Assembly: GCA_046094825.1 (NCBI GenBank)
Contig: JBJTIF010000094.1
Location: 1 to 10,252, forward strand
Source of the DNA: JBJTIF01 sp046094825
GTDB lineage: Bacteria > Actinomycetota > UBA4738 > HRBIN12
Reading direction: 5' to 3'
DNA: 10,252 nt
A program made the translations under genes and the position numbers. A model generated the notes under the pieces. It saw nothing but the letters and a program-made list of their open reading frames with translations, made no database searches and had not been told where the DNA came from. Of this stretch, positions 1-6,077 are shown piece after piece; position 1 is the stretch's first letter; the number at the start of each line of letters is the position of its first letter.

Positions 1-849
1 TCGACGAAGCTCATGTGGGAGGGGATCGACGAGCCGCTGCCGTCGGGCAACTGGCCGCTCATCGGGCCCTCGGCCGTCCCGTACTCGGCGGCGAACCAGG
101 TGCCGCGCGAGATGACGCGCGAGGACATGGACCGCGAGACCGAGGCGTTCGTGCGGTCGGCGTCGCTCGCGGCCGCGGCGGGGTTCGACCTGCTCGAGCT
201 CCACATGGCGCACGGGTACCTGCTGTCGTCGTTCCTGACACCGGTGTCGAACCGGCGCACGGACGAGTACGGCGGATCGCTCGAGGGGCGGGCGAAGTGG
301 CCGCTCGAGGTGTTCGAGGCGATACGGGCGGTGTGGCCTTCGGATCGGCCGATGTCGGTGCGGATCAGCGCGACCGACTGGGTCGAGGACGGGTTCGACG
401 TCGAGGATGCGGTGGCGTTCACGCGGATGCTCGCCGAGCGCGGGTGCGACCTCGTGGACGTCTCGACGGGGCAGACGACGCCGGAGGCGCGGCCGAAGTA
501 CGGGAGGTCGTTCCAGACCCCGTACGCCGACCGGATCCGCAACGACGTCGGCATCGCGACGATGGCCGTGGGCGCGATCTCGTCGTACGACGACGTGAAC
601 TCGATCCTGCTCGCGGGACGCGCCGACCTCTGCGCGATCGGTCGGCCGCACCTCTACGACCCGGCGTGGACGCTCCACGCGGCGGCCGAGCAGGGGTACA
701 GCGGTCCGGGCGTGTGGTGGCCCGAGCCGTACCGGGCGGGGTCGCGGAAGCCGCAGACCGGCAAGGGGGATCTCAGCGCCGAACCCTCGGCGGCGCGGCG
801 GGACGGCTCGTCGGGGCCAGGCCGCGTGCGCTTCGGCGTGACGCCCTAG
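1..849 (+). CDS. Aryl-CoA monooxygenase-reductase, C-terminal old-yellow-enzyme domain (5' end outside window)
   Basis: The reading frame is open at base 1 (Ser-Thr-Lys-Leu before the first Met) and those residues fit the family, so this is the end of a longer gene and the ATG at 13 is internal. The visible 282 residues form the second half of an NADH:flavin oxidoreductase barrel. They include the old-yellow-enzyme active-site stretch HGYLLSSFLTP followed by NRRTDEYGGS, the SVRISATDWVE strand, VSTGQTTPEARPKYGR, and the FMN-phosphate segment ending in GRADLCAIGRPHL. The wording of these motifs is close to the C-terminal domain of bifunctional 2-aminobenzoyl-CoA (anthraniloyl-CoA) monooxygenase/reductase and salicylyl-CoA 5-hydroxylase. 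In those proteins an N-terminal FAD monooxygenase hydroxylates the aryl-CoA and this domain reduces the product. Whether the FAD domain is fused upstream cannot be seen. The last 30 or so residues are a low-complexity tail. The TAG stop overlaps the convergent rmuC stop. The family is fairly certain; the aminobenzoyl or salicylyl substrate is inferred. Confidence 0.85.
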   Translation, partial: STKLMWEGIDEPLPSGNWPLIGPSAVPYSAANQVPREMTREDMDRETEAFVRSASLAAAAGFDLLELHMAHGYLLSSFLTPVSNRRTDEYGGSLEGRAKWPLEVFEAIRAVWPSDRPMSVRISATDWVEDGFDVEDAVAFTRMLAERGCDLVDVSTGQTTPEARPKYGRSFQTPYADRIRNDVGIATMAVGAISSYDDVNSILLAGRADLCAIGRPHLYDPAWTLHAAAEQGYSGPGVWWPEPYRAGSRKPQTGKGDLSAEPSAARRDGSSGPGRVRFGVTP

Positions 850-854
850 GCGTC
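840..854. terminator. Inverted repeat over the shared stop codons of the convergent pair
   Basis: A perfect 6-bp inverted repeat, GACGCC-CTA-GGCGTC, is centred on the two overlapping TAG stops (847-849 on +, 848-846 on -). It can form the same small hairpin in both transcripts, so it might act as a bidirectional terminator or a barrier between colliding transcripts. There is no U-run on either side, so this is not a classical intrinsic terminator and the role is a guess. The repeat itself is seen directly. Confidence 0.35.
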
Positions 855-1898
855 GTCGCCGGGGAGGATCTCGCCCGCGGTGCCGTCGGGCGTCGCGAGC
901 TCGGCCGAGCTGATGCGTTCGCCGCGCTTCACGACCTTGTTCGCCGAGGTGCGGATGTCCTTGATGTCGCGCTGCGCCTGGTCGAAGTGGCGCTCGAGGC
1001 TGTCGACGCGGTCGTCGAGGCGTCCGACGTCGTCGACGATGCGGCGCACCTCGTCGCGGATGAGCGCCGCCTGCTCGGCGAGCTGCGTGTTGATGTAGAC
1101 CGAGCGCAGGCTCGTGAGCCACCCGTGGAGGGTGTTCGGGCTCGCGAGGTAGATGCGCTTGCGGTGCGCGTACGAGCGGAGCTCGTCGAAGTCCGTATGG
1201 ATCGCGAGGTAGATCGACTCGGCGGGGATGAACATGAGCGCGATCTCGCGGGTCTCCGGCGGGATGACGTACTTCGCGGCGATGTCGTCCACGTGCTTGC
1301 GGACCGACTGCGAGAAGTCGCGGACGGCGACCGCGCGGCCGGCGTCGTCGGAGGCGGCGAGGAACGCCCGGTAGCCCTCGAGCGGGAACTTCGAGTCCAC
1401 GCCGAGGTCGCCGCCGTCGGGCATCCGGATGAGGCAGTCGACGCGCGTGCCGGTCGACAGCGTCGCCTGGAACTCGAACATGTTCGGCGGCAGGATGTCC
1501 TGGACGATCGCCTCGAGCGTCGCTTCGCCGAAGGCGCCACGCGCCTGGTTGTTGCCGAGGATCGTCACGAGGTCGGTGACCTGCGACTGGAGCGACCCGA
1601 TCGCCGCCTGCGCGGTGTCGATCTTCACGAGGCGCTCGGCGACCTGCTGGACGAGCTGCTGCGTGCCGCGGGCGCCTTCGCCGAGCGCGCGTTCGATCGT
1701 CTGGCGGTCGGACGCGGTCTGCGTCTGGATGCCCTCGACGAGGCCGCGGAGCGCGGCGACCTGCGCGACGAGCTGCTGCTGCTCGGGGCTCGCGACGGGG
1801 TCGGCGGGGAGCGGCGTCGACGGGCGCAGGCGGAGGAGGACGACCACCGTGAGACCGGCCACGGCGACGACCAGCAGGATGAGGAGGAGATCGCTCAT
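846..1898 (-). CDS. rmuC: RmuC-family DNA recombination protein
   Basis: This 350-residue protein has the RmuC plan. A single N-terminal membrane helix lies at about residues 4-24, followed by a Gln/Ala-rich coiled-coil stretch (about 38-112). The conserved nuclease-like core (about 117-325) contains NNQARGAFGE, RVDCLIRMPDG, GVDSKFPLEGY, FIPAESIYLAI and LASPNTLHGWL. A second coiled coil (about 275-318) and a polar tail end the protein. RmuC proteins limit inversions and rearrangements at short inverted repeats in E. coli. The core resembles restriction-endonuclease-fold nucleases, and the Asp/Lys of VDSK are the likely catalytic residues. The protein is shorter than the roughly 475 residues of E. 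coli RmuC but typical of compact homologues. The ATG has no Shine-Dalgarno sequence; a TACGAT box ends 8 bases before it, suggesting a leaderless mRNA. It is independent of the phosphotransferase-like gene 79 bases upstream on the same strand. Confidence 0.93.
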   Translation of the reverse strand: MSDLLLILLVVAVAGLTVVVLLRLRPSTPLPADPVASPEQQQLVAQVAALRGLVEGIQTQTASDRQTIERALGEGARGTQQLVQQVAERLVKIDTAQAAIGSLQSQVTDLVTILGNNQARGAFGEATLEAIVQDILPPNMFEFQATLSTGTRVDCLIRMPDGGDLGVDSKFPLEGYRAFLAASDDAGRAVAVRDFSQSVRKHVDDIAAKYVIPPETREIALMFIPAESIYLAIHTDFDELRSYAHRKRIYLASPNTLHGWLTSLRSVYINTQLAEQAALIRDEVRRIVDDVGRLDDRVDSLERHFDQAQRDIKDIRTSANKVVKRGERISSAELATPDGTAGEILPGDDA

Positions 1899-1906
1899 AG
1901 GGGTGC

Positions 1907-1912
1907 ATCGTA
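1907..1912 (-). promoter_or_regulatory. Putative -10 box (TACGAT) for leaderless rmuC transcript
   Basis: On the minus strand TACGAT is followed by 8 bases and then the rmuC ATG. With normal -10 to start-site spacing, transcription would begin about 2 bases before the ATG. The 8 bases contain no ribosome-binding sequence. No -35 box is obvious. The same TACGAT-N8-ATG layout precedes the crotonase gene at 6882-6866, which raises confidence. Confidence 0.5.
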
Positions 1913-1920
1913 CGGACGGG

Positions 1921-1962
1921 GCCTGACACGGGCGCGGAGGCTCCCCCCGCCGTGCCTCAGGC
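1921..1962 (-). terminator. Imperfect long stem-loop after the phosphotransferase-like gene
   Basis: GCCTGACACG (1921-1930) can pair with CGTG (1951-1954) plus TCAGGC (1957-1962), giving ten base pairs with a two-base bulge (1955-1956) and a 20-base loop. It lies in the 79-base gap just after the minus-strand stop at 1978 and ahead of the rmuC promoter, where a terminator for the upstream gene would be expected. There is no U-tract. The alternative is chance pairing in GC-rich DNA. Confidence 0.3.
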
Positions 1963-1977
1963 GACCTCCGGTCGGCG

Positions 1978-4275
1978 TCAGGACGCGGGCGAGGCCGGGT
2001 CGACGACGACCTCGCCGGCGAACCCGTCCACGAGGACGCGCGTGCCGTCGGTGAGGCGGGTCGCGCCCGGCGCGGAGGCGACGCAGGGGATCCCGAGCTC
2101 GCGCGCGACGATCGAGGCGTGGGCGAGCATCCCGCCGGATTCCGTCACGACCGCGAGCGCGCGCGAGAAGAGCGGCGTCCACGTGACGTCGGAGGCGGGG
2201 AGCACGAGGACCTCCCCCTCCTGCAGCGCCGACCCCTCCCGCAGCGTCCGCACGACGCGGACGCTGCCGACGCGGCGGCCCGGAGACGTGCCGACGCCGC
2301 GGAGGATCTCCGCGGCGTCGTCGGGTCGGCGCGGCACGAAGTCGTCGCCGACGATCGTCTCGGGCATCTCGACGTCGCGCAGACCCTCGAACGCGGCGCG
2401 GCGGTCCGCCGCGGTCGTCCGCGCGTCGATCGGTTCCCCCCGCGCGACGCCGCGGAGCTCCTCGACCTCGAGGAAGAACACGTCGTCGCGCGTCGCGAGC
2501 GCGCCGCGGGCGACGAGGCGGTCGCCGAGGGCGAGGACGACGGGACGGAACCTCGCGTACGCGCGCGCGTAGCCGAATCCGATCGTCTCGCGCTGCACGC
2601 GGGCGCGGGCGGCGCGCCGCCAGGCGCGCCGCGCCTTCGGCGGGATCGCCGCGGCCGGTGCGGACGTCGAGGCTTCCGGAGCGAGCCCGAGGAGGAGCGC
2701 GACCGGGATGTCGGGTTCCTCGCGCCACGAGGGGGTCGAGCAGTCGTTCGGCTTCTCGCTCAGGTGTCCGAAGCGCTCGAGGAAGCCCGTCCACGCCGCG
2801 GTCCACCGGGGATCGTCGATCGCGTCGGGCCGATGCGCGCGAGCAACTCCGCGCGCCCCGTCGCCGAGGTCGTCGACGAGCGCCGCGAGCCCGCGGAGCG
2901 CGACGGTCGGGTCGACCGCGAGGCGGGTCGGATCCTCGGCCCCGGCGGTCGACGCGAGGGCGCCGTCGACCCCCGCGCGGGTGAGCGACCGCCGCAGGGC
3001 GTTCGTCCAGCCGATCTGCGCGAACGGTCCGAGGATGTTCAGCCAGGCGTAGCCCTCGAGGACCGCGGACTGCGCGTCGAGCCGCGCGACGAGCGCGGCG
3101 TCGTCGAGATCGGCGGGGTCACCGTCCGCGACCGCAGCGATCCGGCGGTCGAGCCGCGCGAGCGCGCCCGGCACGGTGCGGGGGAAGCGCAGGAACGTCC
3201 CGACGAGCGCGAGGAGCCGGGGGAACTTCGCGAGCGCGCGCATCGGCGGTCGCATCTTCGGACGGTCCTCCCCGGTCGGCAGGCCGAGCAGCATCTCGAT
3301 CGACTGCCGGGGCATCCCGAACGACGCGAACACCTCGCCGAACACCGACATGTCGAAGTACGCGCGGAACCCGAAGGGCCGCGCGAGCGTGTCCGGGTCG
3401 ATGGCGTTGCGACCGATCGCGCGCGTGATGAGCCGGTGCCACGCGCGGTTCACGAAGTGGGTGTTCAGCGTCCAGACGAAGGGTCGGATCATCCCCGGGA
3501 AGACCTCGCGCGAGATGCGGTTCGAGTACACGGGGAGGTCGCCGAGCCCGGTGACCGGCCGGTACTGCAGCCACCACACGCGCTCGCCGTCGTAGGCCCA
3601 CTCGACGTCGACCGGCGCGCCCGCGAGTGCGGCGATGCGACGGACGTCCCTGCCGATCGCGAGCGCGAGGTCATCGTCGATCGGTGCGGGCATCGCGTCG
3701 TCTGCGTCGCCCGGTCGCAGCGTGAGCGTCCCGTAGCGATCGATCCACCGCGACGGCGTCGCACCGTGGCCGGCGAGCGCCTCGCCCGCGCCGGCGACGG
3801 CCTCGATGACGACCTCCTCGAACCCCGTGACGGGGTTCCTGCTGAACGCGATGCCGGAGGCGACCGCGGCGACCTGGTCCTGGACGATCGCGGCCATGCG
3901 GATGTCGGCGGGGTCGAGGCCCGCGTCGCGCGCGTACGCGGCGACGCCCTCCTCGCCGGCGGACGCCGCGACCGCGCGGAGCGCGTCGGCGATCGCCTGT
4001 GGCGTGCCGGGGATGTCGAGGAGGGTCGAGAACTGCCCCGCGAAGGACCGGAGGTCGCCGTCCTCGACGGTCGCCGAGGAGCGCACGGCGTACGAGCGGT
4101 CGGGATCGAGGTCGGGGGTGGGGAGGCGCTCGCCTCGCGAGAGCGCGGCGAGCGCCTCCGCGCTCACCGCCCAGCCGCGCGGCACCGCGAAGCCGTGCTC
4201 GATGAGCGCGTGGAGATGGACGGCCTTCGCGCCGTGCGTGGCCGGGTCGAGCCGTCCCTCGAGTTCGCGGAACAC
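1978..4275 (-). CDS. PEP-synthase / rifampin-phosphotransferase-like protein (ATP-grasp + swivelling His domain)
   Basis: This 765-residue protein has three parts. First is a PPDK/PEP-synthase ATP-binding region (about 1-245), with the nucleotide-site Lys in HGAKAVHL (17), AVRSSATVEDGDLRSFAG (63-80), VQDQVAAVASGIAFSRNPVTG (131-151), DVEWAYDG (223-230) and LQYRPVT (236-242). Second is a long alpha-helical middle region (about 250-640) with GHLSEKPNDCSTPSWREEPD (503-522) and DDVFFLEVEEL. Third is a phosphohistidine swivel domain with SPGRRVGSVRVVR and GGMLAHASIVARELGIPCV, where His719 should carry phosphate. There is no pyruvate/PEP TIM-barrel, so it is not a true PEP synthase. The order matches rifampin phosphotransferases, which use ATP to phosphorylate their substrate and release AMP and phosphate. 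The substrate is unknown and rifampin resistance is only one possibility. The start is GTG with AGGGGG 9 bases upstream. It is divergent from the chelatase gene. Confidence 0.82.
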   Translation of the reverse strand: MFRELEGRLDPATHGAKAVHLHALIEHGFAVPRGWAVSAEALAALSRGERLPTPDLDPDRSYAVRSSATVEDGDLRSFAGQFSTLLDIPGTPQAIADALRAVAASAGEEGVAAYARDAGLDPADIRMAAIVQDQVAAVASGIAFSRNPVTGFEEVVIEAVAGAGEALAGHGATPSRWIDRYGTLTLRPGDADDAMPAPIDDDLALAIGRDVRRIAALAGAPVDVEWAYDGERVWWLQYRPVTGLGDLPVYSNRISREVFPGMIRPFVWTLNTHFVNRAWHRLITRAIGRNAIDPDTLARPFGFRAYFDMSVFGEVFASFGMPRQSIEMLLGLPTGEDRPKMRPPMRALAKFPRLLALVGTFLRFPRTVPGALARLDRRIAAVADGDPADLDDAALVARLDAQSAVLEGYAWLNILGPFAQIGWTNALRRSLTRAGVDGALASTAGAEDPTRLAVDPTVALRGLAALVDDLGDGARGVARAHRPDAIDDPRWTAAWTGFLERFGHLSEKPNDCSTPSWREEPDIPVALLLGLAPEASTSAPAAAIPPKARRAWRRAARARVQRETIGFGYARAYARFRPVVLALGDRLVARGALATRDDVFFLEVEELRGVARGEPIDARTTAADRRAAFEGLRDVEMPETIVGDDFVPRRPDDAAEILRGVGTSPGRRVGSVRVVRTLREGSALQEGEVLVLPASDVTWTPLFSRALAVVTESGGMLAHASIVARELGIPCVASAPGATRLTDGTRVLVDGFAGEVVVDPASPAS

Positions 4276-4284
4276 CTTGCGGGC

Positions 4285-4290
4285 CCCCCT
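4285..4290 (-). promoter_or_regulatory. Ribosome-binding site deciding the GTG start of the phosphotransferase-like gene
   Basis: On the minus strand AGGGGG lies nine bases before the GTG at 4275-4273. It supports that start, for which no ATG alternative exists nearby. Confidence 0.6.
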
Positions 4291-4301
4291 CGGGTCGCGC
4301 G

Positions 4302-4308
4302 TATCCTA
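4302..4308. promoter_or_regulatory. Overlapping bidirectional -10 boxes between divergent genes
   Basis: The 84-base gap between the divergent genes contains TATCCTA. It reads as TATCCT (4302-4307) on + and TAGGAT (4308-4303) on -, both of TANNNT form. Start sites would lie near 4314 (+), giving a leader of about 46 bases, and near 4296 (-), giving about 20 bases. Both genes here have a Shine-Dalgarno sequence, as expected for leadered mRNAs. A weak TTGCGG (4277-4282) sits 19 bases before the + box. The two promoters overlap, so only one could be used at a time. Confidence 0.4.
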
Positions 4309-4315
4309 GGGAAAT

Positions 4316-4332
4316 CCGACCGTTGCGGTCGG
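4316..4332 (+). promoter_or_regulatory. Perfect 7-bp inverted repeat in the chelatase leader (operator or 5' hairpin)
   Basis: CCGACCG-TTG-CGGTCGG is a perfect 7-bp inverted repeat with a three-base spacer. Flanking AAAT/GATT bases partly extend it. It lies just downstream of the predicted + start site and upstream of the - strand -10 box. It could be a repressor operator serving both divergent genes or a hairpin at the 5' end of the chelatase mRNA. No regulator gene is visible in the window. Confidence 0.45.
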
Positions 4333-4349
4333 GATTGCGACGGGACCCG

Positions 4350-4356
4350 GGAGGGG
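4350..4356 (+). promoter_or_regulatory. Ribosome-binding site (GGAGGGG) for the chelatase-family gene
   Basis: GGAGG starts at 4350 and leaves five bases to the GTG at 4360. This selects that GTG over in-frame GTGs further in, which would remove the first beta strand of the chelatase fold. Confidence 0.6.
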
Positions 4357-4359
4357 TAC

Positions 4360-5340
4360 GTGGGCCAGGACGGACGTGTCGCGGTGCTCGTGACCGGCTA
4401 CGGCGAGCCGGAGGACCACGACTCGTTCCTGTCGTGGAACGAGCTCTCGTTCAAGCACCTCGTGCAGAAGTTCGCGCCGATCCCCGATCGCCTCGTGCCG
4501 TTCCTCGCGCGCCGCGCGGAGAAGAAGGTGCGCAAGGAGTGGATGGCCGCGGACGGGTTCACCTCGCCGCACAACGCGATCTTCGAGTCGCAGCGCGCGG
4601 GCATCGAGCGCCACCTCCGCGATCGCTTCGGTGACGCGGTCGAGGTCTTCAAGGCGTTCAGCTTCACGCCCGAGCACCTCCCGCAGCGCGTCCTCGAGAC
4701 GATCCGCGAACGCGGGCACGACCGCATCGTCCTCTACCCGTTCATGGTCGTGGACTCCGTGTACACGAGCGGCGTCACCGTCGAGCAGGTGAACCTCGCG
4801 CTCGACGGCGGGTGGCCGACCGAGATGCGGTACCTGCCGGCGTTCGATGCGCAGGAGGCCTTCCGCGATCGGCTCGCCGAGCACACCGCCGCCGGCATCG
4901 CGCCGCTCCTCGAGCGCTACGCGGCCTCGCAGATCGGCGTCATCCTCACGATCCACGGCCTGCCGGTGAAGTCGAAGGGCTGGGAGACCGGGTTCACCGC
5001 GAGCCAGGCGCTCTACGAGGGCGTGCGCGATCGGCTCGCGTCGCGGTTCCCGCTCCTGTCGATCGGCTGGATGAACCACAACAACCAGCCCGGCGAGTGG
5101 ACGTCGCCCGACGTCGCGGTCGCCGCCGAGCGGATGATCACGCTCGGCGCGAAGGCGCTCGCGTTCAGCCCGATCGGGTTCGTGACGGACAACCACGAGA
5201 CGCTCCTCGACATCGGCTACCTCCGGAAGGACCTCGCCGACCGCGTCGAGTCGATCGCGATCCCGAGCCTGAACGACGACCCGGCGTTCCTCCGCATGGC
5301 GGCGGAGTGGATCGCCCCGCTCGTCGAGGAACTCCGCTGA
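4360..5340 (+). CDS. Divergent ferrochelatase-family protein
   Basis: The gene encodes 326 residues from a GTG start placed by GGAGG. Ferrochelatase features are an N-terminal strand with glycine turn (RVAVLVTGYGEPED), the GFTSPHNAIFESQRAGIERHL segment (66-86) matching the usual G-x-SP...Q motif, the metal-site histidine in LTIHGLP (His199), and the C-terminal FVTDNHETLLDIGY with Glu280. Class I chelatases insert Fe2+ into protoporphyrin or coproporphyrin. It is not a standard family member: the usual N-terminal LGTP is YGEP, residues 20-65 are lysine/arginine-rich and unlike the canonical lid, and the G-x-x-x-W-L-x-P motif is replaced by NNQPGEWTSP. No other haem gene is visible. The active-site His and Glu are present, so it may be catalytic, but the substrate is open. 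It is transcribed with the overlapping PlsY-like gene, to which it may be translationally coupled. Confidence 0.82.
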   Translation: MGQDGRVAVLVTGYGEPEDHDSFLSWNELSFKHLVQKFAPIPDRLVPFLARRAEKKVRKEWMAADGFTSPHNAIFESQRAGIERHLRDRFGDAVEVFKAFSFTPEHLPQRVLETIRERGHDRIVLYPFMVVDSVYTSGVTVEQVNLALDGGWPTEMRYLPAFDAQEAFRDRLAEHTAAGIAPLLERYAASQIGVILTIHGLPVKSKGWETGFTASQALYEGVRDRLASRFPLLSIGWMNHNNQPGEWTSPDVAVAAERMITLGAKALAFSPIGFVTDNHETLLDIGYLRKDLADRVESIAIPSLNDDPAFLRMAAEWIAPLVEELR

Positions 5341-6074
5341 CGCTCGAGCTCGTCGCGGCCGGCCTCGTCGGCTACCTCCTCGGCTCGTGCTCCTCCGCGC
5401 GCTTCGTCGGTCGGCTCGTCGCACCGGGCACCGACGTCACCCGCGTCGCGAAGACCCTCGCGAGCGGCGACCGGTTCGAGATCGCCTCGGCGAGCGGGAC
5501 GGCGGTGCGGATCACGCTCGGGACGCGCTGGGGCGGGCTCACCGGCACGCTCGACGCGCTGAAGGTCGCGGTCCCGATGCTCGTCGCGCGGGCGCTCGGC
5601 TACGGGGTCGAGGTCGAGATCGCGATCGCGGTGGGCGGCCTCATCGGCCACGTGCTCCCGCTCTGGCACCGGTTCCACGGCGGGCGCGGCGAGGCGCCGA
5701 CGTACGGCGCGATCCTCACGCTCGATCCGCTCGGCGTCCTCGCCGCGCTCGCGATCGGCACCGCGATCGGGTTCGTCGCGGGCAACATCCTCGCGCTCCG
5801 CTGGTCGCCGCTCGTCGCGCTCATCGGGATCGCGGCGGTCGTCCGCGACGACGCGCTCTTCGCGGGCTACGTCGCGTTCGCGCTCCTGTTCTACCTCTGG
5901 GCCTCGCTCGGAGAGCTCCGCCAGCTCGCGGTCCTCGCGAGGAAGGGGAGCGCACCGGGCAACGAGGAGATCGCGGCCGAACTCGGGATGGGCGGCGGAC
6001 TCGGGCGGGCGATCGACCGCTGGGGCGTGCCGGGGATCGTGCGGCGGCTGCGGGGCGGCGGCGCGTCCGCCTAG
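5307..6074 (+). CDS. PlsY-like membrane acyltransferase homologue with degenerate motif 1
   Basis: This is a very hydrophobic protein of 255 residues from GTG 5307, or 245 from a possible CTG at 5337. It resembles PlsY, which acylates glycerol-3-phosphate from acyl-phosphate. Evidence is an N-terminal helix with GYLLGS, LDALKVAVPMLVARALG, and a clear PlsY motif 2 (GHVLPLWHRFHGGRGE, about 104-119 counted from the CTG) followed by further membrane helices. Motif 1, normally SGN-x-GATN-x-x-R, is replaced around SASGTAVRITLG and lacks both Asn. The C-terminus has about 45 extra polar residues, so acyl transfer is uncertain. Start: GTG 5307 is the only canonical codon that keeps the first helix, but it has a poor ribosome site and overlaps the chelatase by 34 bases. 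CTG 5337 has GAGGA six bases upstream, a four-base CTGA overlap and a typical PlsY N-terminus. The TAG stop overlaps the convergent crotonase stop. Confidence 0.78.
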   Translation: MDRPARRGTPLTLELVAAGLVGYLLGSCSSARFVGRLVAPGTDVTRVAKTLASGDRFEIASASGTAVRITLGTRWGGLTGTLDALKVAVPMLVARALGYGVEVEIAIAVGGLIGHVLPLWHRFHGGRGEAPTYGAILTLDPLGVLAALAIGTAIGFVAGNILALRWSPLVALIGIAAVVRDDALFAGYVAFALLFYLWASLGELRQLAVLARKGSAPGNEEIAAELGMGGGLGRAIDRWGVPGIVRRLRGGGASA

Positions 6075-6077
6075 CGG
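6067..6077. terminator. Small inverted repeat over the second pair of shared stop codons
   Basis: CCGC-CTA-GCGG places the two overlapping TAG stops (6072-6074 on +, 6073-6071 on -) in the loop of a 4-bp inverted repeat. This is the same design as at 840-854, only shorter. The stem is too short to be a convincing terminator by itself; it is listed because the arrangement repeats. Confidence 0.2.

Noticed and set aside
15..2054. 679-codon open frame on + across rmuC and the oxygenase
   Set aside because: Arg/Ala-rich shadow caused by high GC; the + OYE frame and the - RmuC frame both have clear family motifs.
2552..2573. CG-rich alternating run (potential Z-DNA)
   Set aside because: It lies inside the phosphotransferase-like coding region and is expected from its Arg/Ala codons at this GC content.
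2119..4359. Long + frame antisense to the phosphotransferase-like gene and continuous with the chelatase frame
   Set aside because: Stop-free by composition only; the upstream part has no recognisable motif, while the opposite strand encodes ATP-grasp and phospho-His domains. The chelatase starts at GTG 4360 with its own ribosome site.
4276..4359. Rifampin-associated element upstream of the phosphotransferase-like gene
   Set aside because: The gap has TTGCGGG and an inverted repeat, but not the palindrome I know for that element, so no rifampin-specific control is claimed.
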